From a bacterium (GTDB lineage Bacteria > CSSED10-310 > JAJRTK01), in contig JAJRTK010000275.1 of the NCBI GenBank assembly GCA_024278345.1, forward strand, positions 1-6,325: a DNA stretch of 6,325 nt, written 5' to 3'. This document shows, piece after piece, positions 1 through 5,804 of this stretch (the stretch's first letter is position 1; every line of letters starts with the position of its first letter). The position numbers and the translations under genes are program-made. Below the pieces are notes generated by a model, which made no database searches, had not been told where the DNA came from, and worked only from the letters and a program-made list of their open reading frames with translations.

Positions 1-133
1 CTCCGAAGGCATCAGGATCGGAGCTAAACATTACCTGCGGGCCGAAAGCGACCCCTGCCAGGCTGGATACTGGCGTCATTCCCAGCATAACGAGCATGAG
101 CCCTGCAACGAGAGCGAGTCGGGTGATGCGCAT
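1..133 (-). CDS. Exported protein, possible outer-membrane beta-barrel protein (N-terminus only)
   Basis: Only the first 44 codons are in the window; the gene continues beyond the left edge. The start is the ATG at 133-131, with a strong Shine-Dalgarno sequence (AAGGAAGG, 148-141) seven bases upstream. The protein begins MRITRLALVAGLMLVML, a short basic end followed by a hydrophobic core, with a plausible signal peptidase I site after Ser-Leu-Ala (about residue 26). The mature part begins GVAFGPQVMFSSDPDAFG. A Gly-rich start followed by a 'GP-x-V-x-x-SSDP-x-x-F' pattern resembles the first strand of small outer-membrane beta-barrel proteins; this is inference from memory of such families and the barrel itself is outside the window. 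It lies 92 bases downstream of the LarA-like gene on the same strand, with its own good ribosome site. Export is well supported, the family assignment is weak. Confidence 0.72.
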   Translation of the reverse strand, partial: MRITRLALVAGLMLVMLGMTPVSSLAGVAFGPQVMFSSDPDAFG

Positions 134-140
134 TTGAGTT

Positions 141-148
141 CCTTCCTT
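141..148 (-). promoter_or_regulatory. Ribosome binding site of the exported protein at the left edge
   Basis: AAGGAAGG read on the minus strand, seven bases before the ATG at 133. It is the strongest purine-rich ribosome site among the minus-strand genes apart from the TPR gene and fixes the start of this truncated gene. Confidence 0.7.
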
Positions 149-225
149 CATCACAGATTCTTGACGATACGTATGAACCGAGTTGCCGGCAGGCTGCGGA
201 GCATGGCTTTTGGGAGACGATGCTT

Positions 226-1497
226 CTACCCATTTTCCCGGCCACACAAAAGGTGCTTGAGCCTGCCATCGGTACGAAAACCGAAAGAACCCAGATTTTC
301 CTGAATCTCCAGTTCTTCCAGTTCCTTCACATTATACCCAATGGCAAGAGCTTTAGCAACGTGAAGGGTGTCTTGAATCTGTAGGATTGTTGGGGATTCC
401 GCCCCTTGGAACGCCTTGTTAATTGCGCTGCGATCCGTGAGGTGAACATCCGGCAACCGGACCTTTTCCGGCACTCCGCTGGTCTGAGCGTTGAGATGGG
501 TAATCGGCCAGTCGATATTCTGGCAAAGCGATTGTAACGCATAGTCAGTCAGGCCGATGCCAAGGGCATTCCCGTGACTCTTCTCCGTCAATTGCCGGAC
601 GAAGATGCGCCGAAACGTTCCTCGGCTGCCGTCTGACGGTGGGCGCCCGATGACGTGGGGATCCATTCCGCTGCCGCTGATCTCTTTGCCCATCCGTTCC
701 ACGATAAGGAGGTTGCCAAACGGGATGGGAAGGCGGGGATGCCGTTTGGCAGCGAGGCAAAGGAGTTTGCGATCCGTTTCCAGGAAGCTCGCTCCGTTGG
801 TGACTGCCAGCCGATGGATCTGGTGGGTTTCGTTTTCGACGATGCCTACGCCGATGGTGGGTGGAGCGGCTTGGAGCAGCTTGGCCGCCCCGTGGCGGAG
901 GGTTGATTCGAGGCCGTCCTGTTCGGCTGCCCCATGGGCGGCCATGGCTCCTTGAGGGCCACCAAGCCCGAAGACCAGCATTTTCGAGAGGCCGCTTTGG
1001 ATGGGCCCGGAAAAGCGGGTGTGGAGCTTAATTCGGTTGATCACAACCAGAAAACGGGAATCCAACACCTCGGGGGGAAGATAGAGCTTCTGGCCCTCCC
1101 GGTGAACACCCACCTCCAGGTAATCGGAAGGGGACAAGATCGGAATCCCCGTCCGTTCTTCCCCGATGCCCAGACGCCGGAGCAGTTCTGCCTGCCCCGC
1201 AGGGCTACCGCCTCCGTGGCTCCCCATGGCGGGGATGACAAAAACGGAAAAGCCGCGCTCCGTTAACGCCGCGCCCACTGCTCTAAGCAGAGCAGGCATC
1301 TTGTCGATCCGCCGGCTGCCCACAGCCACGATGGCTCGTTGAGCGGGAGCTGGGCTTAGCGGTTTCAACGCTGGAGCCAGCAATTTCCCTAGGATCCTGG
1401 CAGGCTCCTGCAGGAATGAAGCTTCAACTCGTTGCCGAACAAGGAAAACCGGCTTTTCAAGAAGCTCCTCAAAGAGGGAGCGGTGGTCTTTCAGCAT
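226..1497 (-). CDS. LarA-like (DUF2088) protein, candidate nickel-pincer enzyme
   Basis: 423 residues from the ATG at 1497. This is the lactate racemase N-terminal domain family (LarA/DUF2088). Family hallmarks in order: AIVAVGSRRI (55-64), PAMGSHGGGS (89-98), INRIKLHTRFSGPIQSGL followed by SKMLVFGLGG (153-180), ERMGKEISGSGMDPHVIGR (267-285) and ALGIGLTDYAL (311-321). Known for the family: Lactobacillus plantarum LarA binds the nickel-pincer nucleotide through Lys184 and His200 and uses Arg75, His108 and His174. By motif and spacing I match these to Lys172, His188, Arg62, His94 and His159, so the active site looks intact (inference). The reaction is probably racemisation or epimerisation of a 2-hydroxy acid, but the substrate is unknown and no cofactor genes (larB, larC, larE) are in the window. 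No signal peptide, so cytoplasmic. The frame extends to a TTG at 1545, and a TTG at 1527 has GAGGG about ten bases upstream; ATG 1497 has only a weak ribosome site, so the start is uncertain. Confidence 0.88.
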   Translation of the reverse strand: MLKDHRSLFEELLEKPVFLVRQRVEASFLQEPARILGKLLAPALKPLSPAPAQRAIVAVGSRRIDKMPALLRAVGAALTERGFSVFVIPAMGSHGGGSPAGQAELLRRLGIGEERTGIPILSPSDYLEVGVHREGQKLYLPPEVLDSRFLVVINRIKLHTRFSGPIQSGLSKMLVFGLGGPQGAMAAHGAAEQDGLESTLRHGAAKLLQAAPPTIGVGIVENETHQIHRLAVTNGASFLETDRKLLCLAAKRHPRLPIPFGNLLIVERMGKEISGSGMDPHVIGRPPSDGSRGTFRRIFVRQLTEKSHGNALGIGLTDYALQSLCQNIDWPITHLNAQTSGVPEKVRLPDVHLTDRSAINKAFQGAESPTILQIQDTLHVAKALAIGYNVKELEELEIQENLGSFGFRTDGRLKHLLCGRENG

Positions 1498-1513
1498 TCC
1501 GATCCGTTGTTTT

Positions 1514-1654
1514 TCAAGAGCGTTCAACGAAGACCACGCCCTCAACGAGAAGCACGACCAAGAAAGCAGCGATGAAGAGGGCCTCGGTCAGGGCATCCAC
1601 GCAACGCGGGACAGTTCGACGGTCCCCACCTATGTCTTTGTACGCTGCGCGCAT
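1514..1654 (-). CDS. Possible 46-residue single-span membrane microprotein
   Basis: An ATG at 1654-1652 opens a 46-codon frame ending in TGA at 1516-1514. The N-terminal half is polar and basic (MRAAYKDIGGDRRTVPR) and the C-terminal half is one hydrophobic segment (ALFIAAFLVVLLVEGVVFV) ending ERS, as in a small single-pass membrane protein. It sits between the TPR gene (stop 75 bases upstream) and the LarA-like gene (ATG 16 bases downstream), a spacing that would suit an operon. From the GTG at codon 19 onward codons are rich in G/C at third positions like the neighbours. Against it: no ribosome site before the ATG (the upstream bases are C-rich), and I recognise no family. If real it would argue for the ATG 1497 start of the LarA-like gene. 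The alternative is a chance frame in a spacer. Confidence 0.33.
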   Translation of the reverse strand: MRAAYKDIGGDRRTVPRCVDALTEALFIAAFLVVLLVEGVVFVERS

Positions 1655-1729
1655 TTGTCGGGGGGCAGGTGCCCACCGCGGGAAGAGTCAGTTCCGCCCA
1701 ACACCGACCACCGGTCCCGATGATAGGTT

Positions 1730-3298
1730 TCAGTTGCTGATGAGGGTGAGCTCGTTGGCGTAGGTGTCGAAGTAGAAACTCTTGCCTGGGAAGCTATCGC
1801 GCCCCAGGATTCCGCCCACTTCAAAACCGAGCCGTTCCACGAGATACCCAAGGTCAGCAGTTTTCCCTATGGCGGGCAATGGGGTCTTTTCGAGCTTCAG
1901 AGTTCCCATCTTTTCGGCCAGAGATGTGTTGAGGAGTGAATCGGTCCGGCCCACGTCCAGGACAAAGAGATAGGGCCTCGTAGAGTCGTTGACCACCAGA
2001 AAAGAGAGACCAGCGTAGCGGCAAAGATGAATGGTTTCGCCGTCGGTGTCAGAGGGGTCGAGGTCAATCTTGTTCTTGTTCGTATCTAGCAGGTAAGAGA
2101 CGCCCAGGGCGTCGTTCAGATCGACGGTGCCGAGTTCCTCGGTGGAGAGGAGAATGGTCTCCACGTTTTCGATGGTGGCTTTGTCCATTTCGATCCGTTC
2201 CACGAAGGAAGCCGGCTGCATTTCGAGCCTGCCGCCAAGCAGTGACAGGACATTGCCCTGCTTTTCGAGCTTGAGCTTCATCGCGGCTTTCTTGCCGACC
2301 CCCAAAATACCCATTCCATTCAGGACAAAATCCTCTTTTATTTTTTTTCCGTTGGCGTGGACAATGAGCCGCATTGAAAGCCTGCCATCGGAGAGGGTCT
2401 TGAGCTTCACGGGCCGGATTTGAGAGCCCCCCTTGAACTGGGCAATGGTCTTGCCTTCGAGCTTCTTGTAGTAGCCCATCATTTGTTCGGCCCGCTTGGC
2501 CAGGCTCTTCAGCTTTTCGGAGCTCGTGGTGGACGGGTAGTGACCCTTGAAAAGAGTCCAGGCTTTCACCGCTTCCATTGGGCGCCGTTTAAGGAGGTTC
2601 AGTTCTCCGTAGGTCCAGTAGGTCATGAAGGCGCTCTTGTTTCGTTTCATTGCCTCAAGGAGGCTTTTTTCCGCTTCTAGGAACTTGCCCTGGAGGAGTT
2701 TTACGCGGCCCTGGCCATGGTGTGCCTCCGCGCTGTATTGGTTGATCTCGGCGGCTTTTTTGTAAGCCTTTTCAGCATCTTGGAACAGGCCCAGCCTCCA
2801 GGATAGATCTCCCTGAAGCGCTTGAACCTGGGCGTCGTCGGGGAAAGCTTCCACGAGCTCCGAAGTCAGCTTTTGGACCTCTTCCAACACATTGAGGAAA
2901 AGAAATGCCTGGCCGAGCTTGACACGGAGGTAGGCATCTTCCGAAGCGATCTTGAGCTCCACGCGGAACCGTTCTATGGCCTCTTGGAAATGTCCTAGCT
3001 GAAGATGTTGTGAGCCAGTGGGGCCGTCGTAAGCATCCACTTCTTCCCGGGCCGTTTCCATGTCCGAGGGAGCTGTTGTCGTACGGTCGCCATCGGCTAC
3101 CGGCATCGTCGTCGCTGAGCCTTCATGCCCCGGTGCACCCGAAGTGGCCGCCGGAGGGCTGGCTCCCAAGGCGGGATCTTGGAGCGGCGACGGGTCTGCC
3201 GTTGTACCCGCACCTGGTTTGTCCGCGTGTACATTCTGGGGCTGCGATCCTAAGATCAGGGCCGAAGCGGTCAGAACCGCCATCCAATGTTTCTTCAC
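1730..3298 (-). CDS. Secreted TPR protein with two degenerate retropepsin-like domains
   Basis: 522 residues from a GTG at 3298-3296. Parts in order: signal peptide about 1-25 (MKKHWMAVLTASALILG, cleavage after VHA); a Pro/Ala/Thr-rich, probably disordered linker about 26-90; TPR-like helical pairs about 96-255, for example LGHFQEAIERFRVEL and LGLFQDAEKAYKKAAEIN; then two aspartyl-protease-like (retropepsin fold) units, about 305-412 and 430-522. The second unit is recognisable from LFVLDVGRTDSLL (444-456) and GGILGRDSF followed by KSFYFDTYANELTLI near the C-terminus, matching the family's 'LDTGAS' and 'GILGxDFL...DY...LTL' pattern. The first has DFVLNGMGILGV at the equivalent place, so Asp is replaced by Asn327; the second keeps Asp448 but in DVGRT rather than DTGAS. 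I infer a non-catalytic or strongly altered protein acting in the periplasm, perhaps binding peptide or protein partners. The frame stays open upstream to 3490, but GTG 3298 has the better ribosome site and signal peptide. Confidence 0.85.
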   Translation of the reverse strand: MKKHWMAVLTASALILGSQPQNVHADKPGAGTTADPSPLQDPALGASPPAATSGAPGHEGSATTMPVADGDRTTTAPSDMETAREEVDAYDGPTGSQHLQLGHFQEAIERFRVELKIASEDAYLRVKLGQAFLFLNVLEEVQKLTSELVEAFPDDAQVQALQGDLSWRLGLFQDAEKAYKKAAEINQYSAEAHHGQGRVKLLQGKFLEAEKSLLEAMKRNKSAFMTYWTYGELNLLKRRPMEAVKAWTLFKGHYPSTTSSEKLKSLAKRAEQMMGYYKKLEGKTIAQFKGGSQIRPVKLKTLSDGRLSMRLIVHANGKKIKEDFVLNGMGILGVGKKAAMKLKLEKQGNVLSLLGGRLEMQPASFVERIEMDKATIENVETILLSTEELGTVDLNDALGVSYLLDTNKNKIDLDPSDTDGETIHLCRYAGLSFLVVNDSTRPYLFVLDVGRTDSLLNTSLAEKMGTLKLEKTPLPAIGKTADLGYLVERLGFEVGGILGRDSFPGKSFYFDTYANELTLISN

Positions 3299-3302
3299 AC
3301 CA

Positions 3303-3308
3303 ACCTCC
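3303..3308 (-). promoter_or_regulatory. Ribosome binding site that decides the GTG start of the TPR gene
   Basis: GGAGGT on the minus strand, about five bases before the GTG at 3298. An in-frame ATG at 3310-3308 overlaps this site and has only a weak purine run upstream. A start at GTG also gives a classical signal peptide beginning Met-Lys-Lys, so I prefer it over the ATG four codons upstream. Confidence 0.7.
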
Positions 3309-3423
3309 ATCAAGATCAGCTCTTGTTTCGCCAAGACCTGGGTAGGGTTTTCTTCGCCAACAGAAAACGACGCCAATGTTTCCGACGGCCCACGAGATTG
3401 TCCGATTCGGGGCGGCAGAAGCG

Positions 3424-3453
3424 ATTCTAAACTTGTATACCGGAACCCAACAA
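3424..3453 (-). promoter_or_regulatory. Candidate sigma-70-type promoter of the TPR gene
   Basis: On the minus strand, TAGAAT (3429-3424, five of six matches to TATAAT) lies 18 bases downstream of TTGTTG (3453-3448, three of six to TTGACA). This would start a transcript roughly 120 bases before the GTG at 3298. The -10 match is good and the -35 weak. Confidence 0.3.
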
Positions 3454-3485
3454 TACACCAAGGTTGGTTCTCGGGGCGACCGCAA

Positions 3486-3505
3486 CACACCTCCGCGGTG
3501 GTGTG
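3486..3505. repeat. 20-base near-perfect palindrome upstream of the TPR gene promoter
   Basis: Arms CACACC and GGTGTG flank a central CCGCGG; the only mismatch is a T opposite T on either side of the centre. It lies just upstream of the candidate promoter at 3424-3453. The dyad could be a regulator-binding site. As an RNA hairpin it lacks a T-run on either strand, so it is not a standard terminator. Confidence 0.4.
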
Positions 3506-3658
3506 AAACCTTGCCCACGGCGAATCTGCCGCGGCCTCTTCATCACCATCTGTAGAGGCGTTTTCGTTGGGCGGCTCCTACGTGACCATGGATGCGGGAT
3601 TCCGGATGGGCGTATGGGAGGACTATGAGCATGGTTCCAGGGCGATCCCATGAGGATT

Positions 3659-4828
3659 TTACTCGTATAGGAGGTAGGGGCGCCGGGTTTCGAGCCAATG
3701 GGATTCGTCCCAGTGGAACAGGTTTTCGAGGTCCTGGAAATCTTCTCCCGAGTCCACGAATTGACGAACCGCTTTCGTCCCCGTGATGAGATCGATGGGG
3801 AAGCGCTGGAAATCATATTCGTAGGGAGGCGCTTTCCACTTCAGTGCATGGGGATGGAGCCTTCGCGCCTCTCCGAGGAGGCGGATAAATGCTCGGAACG
3901 GCCTGAATTGACGCCTGTCCGTGCAATGGAACTGGAGTCCGTGGCAGAGTTGGCCGCTCCATTTGTGGAAGGTTGGCTGGAAGGAGATGGGTCGGAGCAC
4001 GGCCCCGGAGATTTCGAGGTTCTTGGCAATTTCGTCGCAACTTCCTGGGGTGAAGAAGGGGGCACCGACGATTTCCAAGGGGCGGGAGGTGCCGCGTCCC
4101 TCGGAGAGGTTCGTCCCTTCCAGCAAAACGCTTCCAGGATAGATGAATGCCGTATCGAGGGTTGGCATGTTGGGTGACGGCATCACCCAGGGGAGACCGG
4201 ACTCGTCAAAATCGAAGGACCGCCGCCAGCCTTCCATTTTCACGACTTCCAGCTCGACGCCCATGGAGCCGGCTTCGTTCAAGAATAGGGCCAGCTCGCC
4301 GGTGGTCATGCCGTGGCGCATGGGGATCGGGTGGAGTCCCACAAAAGAGGTCAAGTTGTTGTCCAGAATGTTACCCTCAACCTGTTCTCCGCCGATGGGG
4401 TTCGGTCTGTCAAGGACCAAGAAGCGCAGTCCGAGCTTTGCACAGCGTCTCATGGCAAGGGCCATCGTCCAGATGAACGTGTAGACCCTGGCGCCGACAT
4501 CCTGGAGATCAAACACCAACACGTCAATCTCTTGAAGCATCTCGTCGGTGGGTTCCCGGACCTTCCCATACAGGCTGTACACTTTGCGGCCGGTTCTTGG
4601 GTCCCGGAAATCCGGGGATTCGATCATGTTGTCTTGTTTGTCGCCTCGGGACCCGTGTTGGGGACCGAAAAGGTGGACGAGCCTTGTTCCTACGGCTTCC
4701 GCCAGGAGGTCCGCGGAGTGGCGGTAGTGGGAATCGATGCTGGCGGGATGACAGATTAGCCCGAGGCGCGCTCCCTGCGTGAAAGTGGGTTCGGCGCTCA
4801 GGAACTGCTCTAGACCTGTCTTTGTCAT
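3659..4828 (-). CDS. DUF1343/NamZ family protein, probable exo-beta-N-acetylmuramidase, no signal peptide
   Basis: 389 residues from ATG 4828, a usual length for DUF1343 (PF07075, glycoside hydrolase family GH171). Family motifs in order: LGLICHPASI (22-31), HLFGPQHGSRGD (52-63), VLVFDLQDVGARVYTFIWTM (103-122), LVLDRPNPIGG (137-147), PIPMRHGMTTGELALFLN (167-184), and NMPTLDTAFIYPGS with LLEGTNLSEGRGTSRPLEIVG (220-254), the most conserved part of the family. Characterised members, such as Bacillus subtilis NamZ, release MurNAc from the non-reducing end of peptidoglycan fragments. Unlike many members this one has no signal peptide or lipobox: the sequence upstream in frame is Arg/Pro-rich without a hydrophobic segment. 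I infer a cytoplasmic role, perhaps in cell-wall sugar recycling. The ribosome site is weak (GAGA about eight bases upstream); ATG is chosen because homology begins about 20 residues later. It follows the Nudix gene by 155 bases on the same strand. Confidence 0.92.
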   Translation of the reverse strand: MTKTGLEQFLSAEPTFTQGARLGLICHPASIDSHYRHSADLLAEAVGTRLVHLFGPQHGSRGDKQDNMIESPDFRDPRTGRKVYSLYGKVREPTDEMLQEIDVLVFDLQDVGARVYTFIWTMALAMRRCAKLGLRFLVLDRPNPIGGEQVEGNILDNNLTSFVGLHPIPMRHGMTTGELALFLNEAGSMGVELEVVKMEGWRRSFDFDESGLPWVMPSPNMPTLDTAFIYPGSVLLEGTNLSEGRGTSRPLEIVGAPFFTPGSCDEIAKNLEISGAVLRPISFQPTFHKWSGQLCHGLQFHCTDRRQFRPFRAFIRLLGEARRLHPHALKWKAPPYEYDFQRFPIDLITGTKAVRQFVDSGEDFQDLENLFHWDESHWLETRRPYLLYE

Positions 4829-4983
4829 GGAAAGTCTCGGGTTGGTCACGGGGGTCGTGCTCTGTGGTGCTGTGTTCCGCTCCCATCCCTCGCGGCCGCT
4901 CGCGCTGGTCGCCGTGTGATGGCCTGGCCCGGGCTTTGGCCGGGAGGGCCGCGGTTCATCGCCAGATGAGCCGGCCGTCGGGA

Positions 4984-5643
4984 TCAGAGCGGTGGAGGGA
5001 GAATCGTCTTTTCGCCGAGGCCCAGTTTTTGACGCACGGTATCGCCGAAAGGGCTGGAGGAAATTCTTTCCAGAAAATCCGTGAGCATGAGGAGTGTCAA
5101 CCCCCACAGCACCGAAGAACCGACGCGAATGCCGGGAAGCTCCAGGCGAGTGTCGCCTCGGGCGTAATCCACGGTGCAGCGGTGCCGGGAGTCGAAGAGA
5201 TGGAGCAGGGAAACCCAAAGGACTTCTTGGACTTCCGGGGAGACCTGGGGGGAGACCGGAGCCTCCAGCCAGTAGACGAAAGGGGAAATGGCCATGGGGA
5301 GGCGTTGGAGGCGGGCATGGGCGTGGAGATCGTGGAGGCGCCCCAGGTACAAACTGCTTTTTGGGAGGTTGATCCCGATTTCCTCAAACGTTTCGCGCTC
5401 GGCGGCCGCCCGTGAACTGGAGTCGGTTTTTTCGACCCGGCCACCGGGGAAGGCGATCTGACCGGACCATGGGTCGCCGGCCATTTCGGCGCGGAGGATG
5501 AGCAGGACTTCCGGACAGTCCCGGCCGGGTTGGAGGATCGCGGCCACAGCGGCTCGTTGGGGAGCGTCTTGGGGTGAGATCGTTACGGGCGGGCCCTGAA
5601 GGGCCGCCTGAAAGGTGGTGACAAGTTCGTGGGGCGACAGCAT
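4984..5643 (-). CDS. Nudix hydrolase, CoA pyrophosphatase type (NudL-like)
   Basis: 219 residues from ATG 5643. A Nudix fold: the family segment LLILRAEMAGDPWSGQIAFPGG (47-68) is followed by the Nudix box GGRVEKTD...RETFEEIG (67-90), with the metal-binding residues Glu84, Glu87 and Glu88 in place. The combination of LLxxR, SGQxAFPGG before the box, an Asp (74) where the generic box has Glu, and VLWGLTLLML (178-187) near the C-terminus is typical of CoA-diphosphatases, which split CoA or its derivatives into 4'-phosphopantetheine (or acyl form) and 3',5'-ADP. Cytoplasmic; no signal peptide. The frame continues upstream to a TTG at 5745, but homology and length favour ATG 5643; its ribosome site is poor. 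It heads the minus-strand group and is divergent from the repeat gene at 5805. Nudix substrates are hard to predict, so CoA specificity is likely rather than certain. Confidence 0.9.
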   Translation of the reverse strand: MLSPHELVTTFQAALQGPPVTISPQDAPQRAAVAAILQPGRDCPEVLLILRAEMAGDPWSGQIAFPGGRVEKTDSSSRAAAERETFEEIGINLPKSSLYLGRLHDLHAHARLQRLPMAISPFVYWLEAPVSPQVSPEVQEVLWVSLLHLFDSRHRCTVDYARGDTRLELPGIRVGSSVLWGLTLLMLTDFLERISSSPFGDTVRQKLGLGEKTILPPPL

Positions 5644-5719
5644 AGGGATGCTCAACCGATGAGGAGGCAGGTGAGGAGGAGGCCAGGCCCCGCGGCGGAG
5701 TCGTCGTGGGAATTCCGGG

Positions 5720-5749
5720 TTGACACCTGTACCAACACGCTGCAATACT
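5720..5749 (+). promoter_or_regulatory. Candidate sigma-70-type promoter of the rightward repeat gene
   Basis: A perfect TTGACA (5720-5725), 18 bases, then AATACT (5744-5749, four of six matches to TATAAT). Transcription would start near 5756, giving a leader of about 50 bases before the GTG at 5805. It lies in the 161-base divergent spacer between the Nudix gene and the repeat gene; I see no equally good promoter facing the Nudix gene. Confidence 0.5.
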
Positions 5750-5793
5750 GAAACTTCAAGAGCATGGTGATGTCAAAACCTCCAAAAAAAGGC

Positions 5794-5798
5794 GAGGT
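5794..5798 (+). promoter_or_regulatory. Ribosome binding site deciding the GTG start at 5805
   Basis: GAGGT, about seven bases before the GTG at 5805, preceded by a seven-A tract (5784-5790). It is the only good ribosome site in this leader and supports GTG over upstream ATGs in another frame. Confidence 0.6.
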
Positions 5799-5804
5799 AA
5801 ACTC

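Larger units (their letters stand above)
3299..3658. other. Spacer between the NamZ-like gene and the TPR gene
   Basis: About 360 bases with no gene I can support. Several frames are open in part, including the in-frame extension of the TPR gene to 3490 and a basic 40-codon minus-strand frame ending at 3427, but none has a good ribosome site or recognisable protein. It contains a candidate promoter for the TPR gene (3424-3453), a 20-base imperfect palindrome (3486-3505) and a second CCGCGG-centred palindrome, GCCGCGGC (3528-3535). I see no stem followed by a T-run in the minus-strand direction, so no clear intrinsic terminator for the NamZ-like gene. Confidence 0.6.

Noticed and set aside
167-174. 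ATACGTAT palindrome before the left-edge gene
   Set aside because: Only eight bases, single copy, no second element at a sensible promoter or operator spacing.
24-269. 81-codon minus-strand frame over the spacer and the left-edge gene
   Set aside because: It is out of frame with the exported protein, which has a clear ribosome site and signal peptide over the same bases; its own sequence is Arg/Ser-rich with no recognisable feature.
1416-1763. 115-codon plus-strand frame across the end of the TPR gene, the spacer and the start of the LarA-like gene
   Set aside because: It overlaps two well-supported minus-strand genes at both ends, is Arg/Ser/Thr-rich, and lacks family features; it is best read as a chance frame.
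3427-3549. Basic 40-codon minus-strand frame (ATGGTGATGAAGAGG start) in the spacer
   Set aside because: No ribosome site, very Arg-rich composition as expected from GC-rich non-coding DNA, and it ends inside the candidate promoter.
4905-4970. Possible GC-rich terminator hairpin between the Nudix and NamZ-like genes
   Set aside because: Complementary GGCCC/GGGCC stretches occur, but no T-run follows on the minus strand and such stems are common in this GC-rich sequence.
4829-5218. In-frame upstream extension of the NamZ-like protein by 130 residues
   Set aside because: It overlaps the end of the Nudix gene, is Arg/Pro/Ser-rich and has no homology to the family N-terminus.
4822-5415. 197-codon plus-strand frame opposite the Nudix gene
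   Set aside because: It is antisense to a gene with a complete Nudix box; the open frame follows from the codon bias of the true gene.
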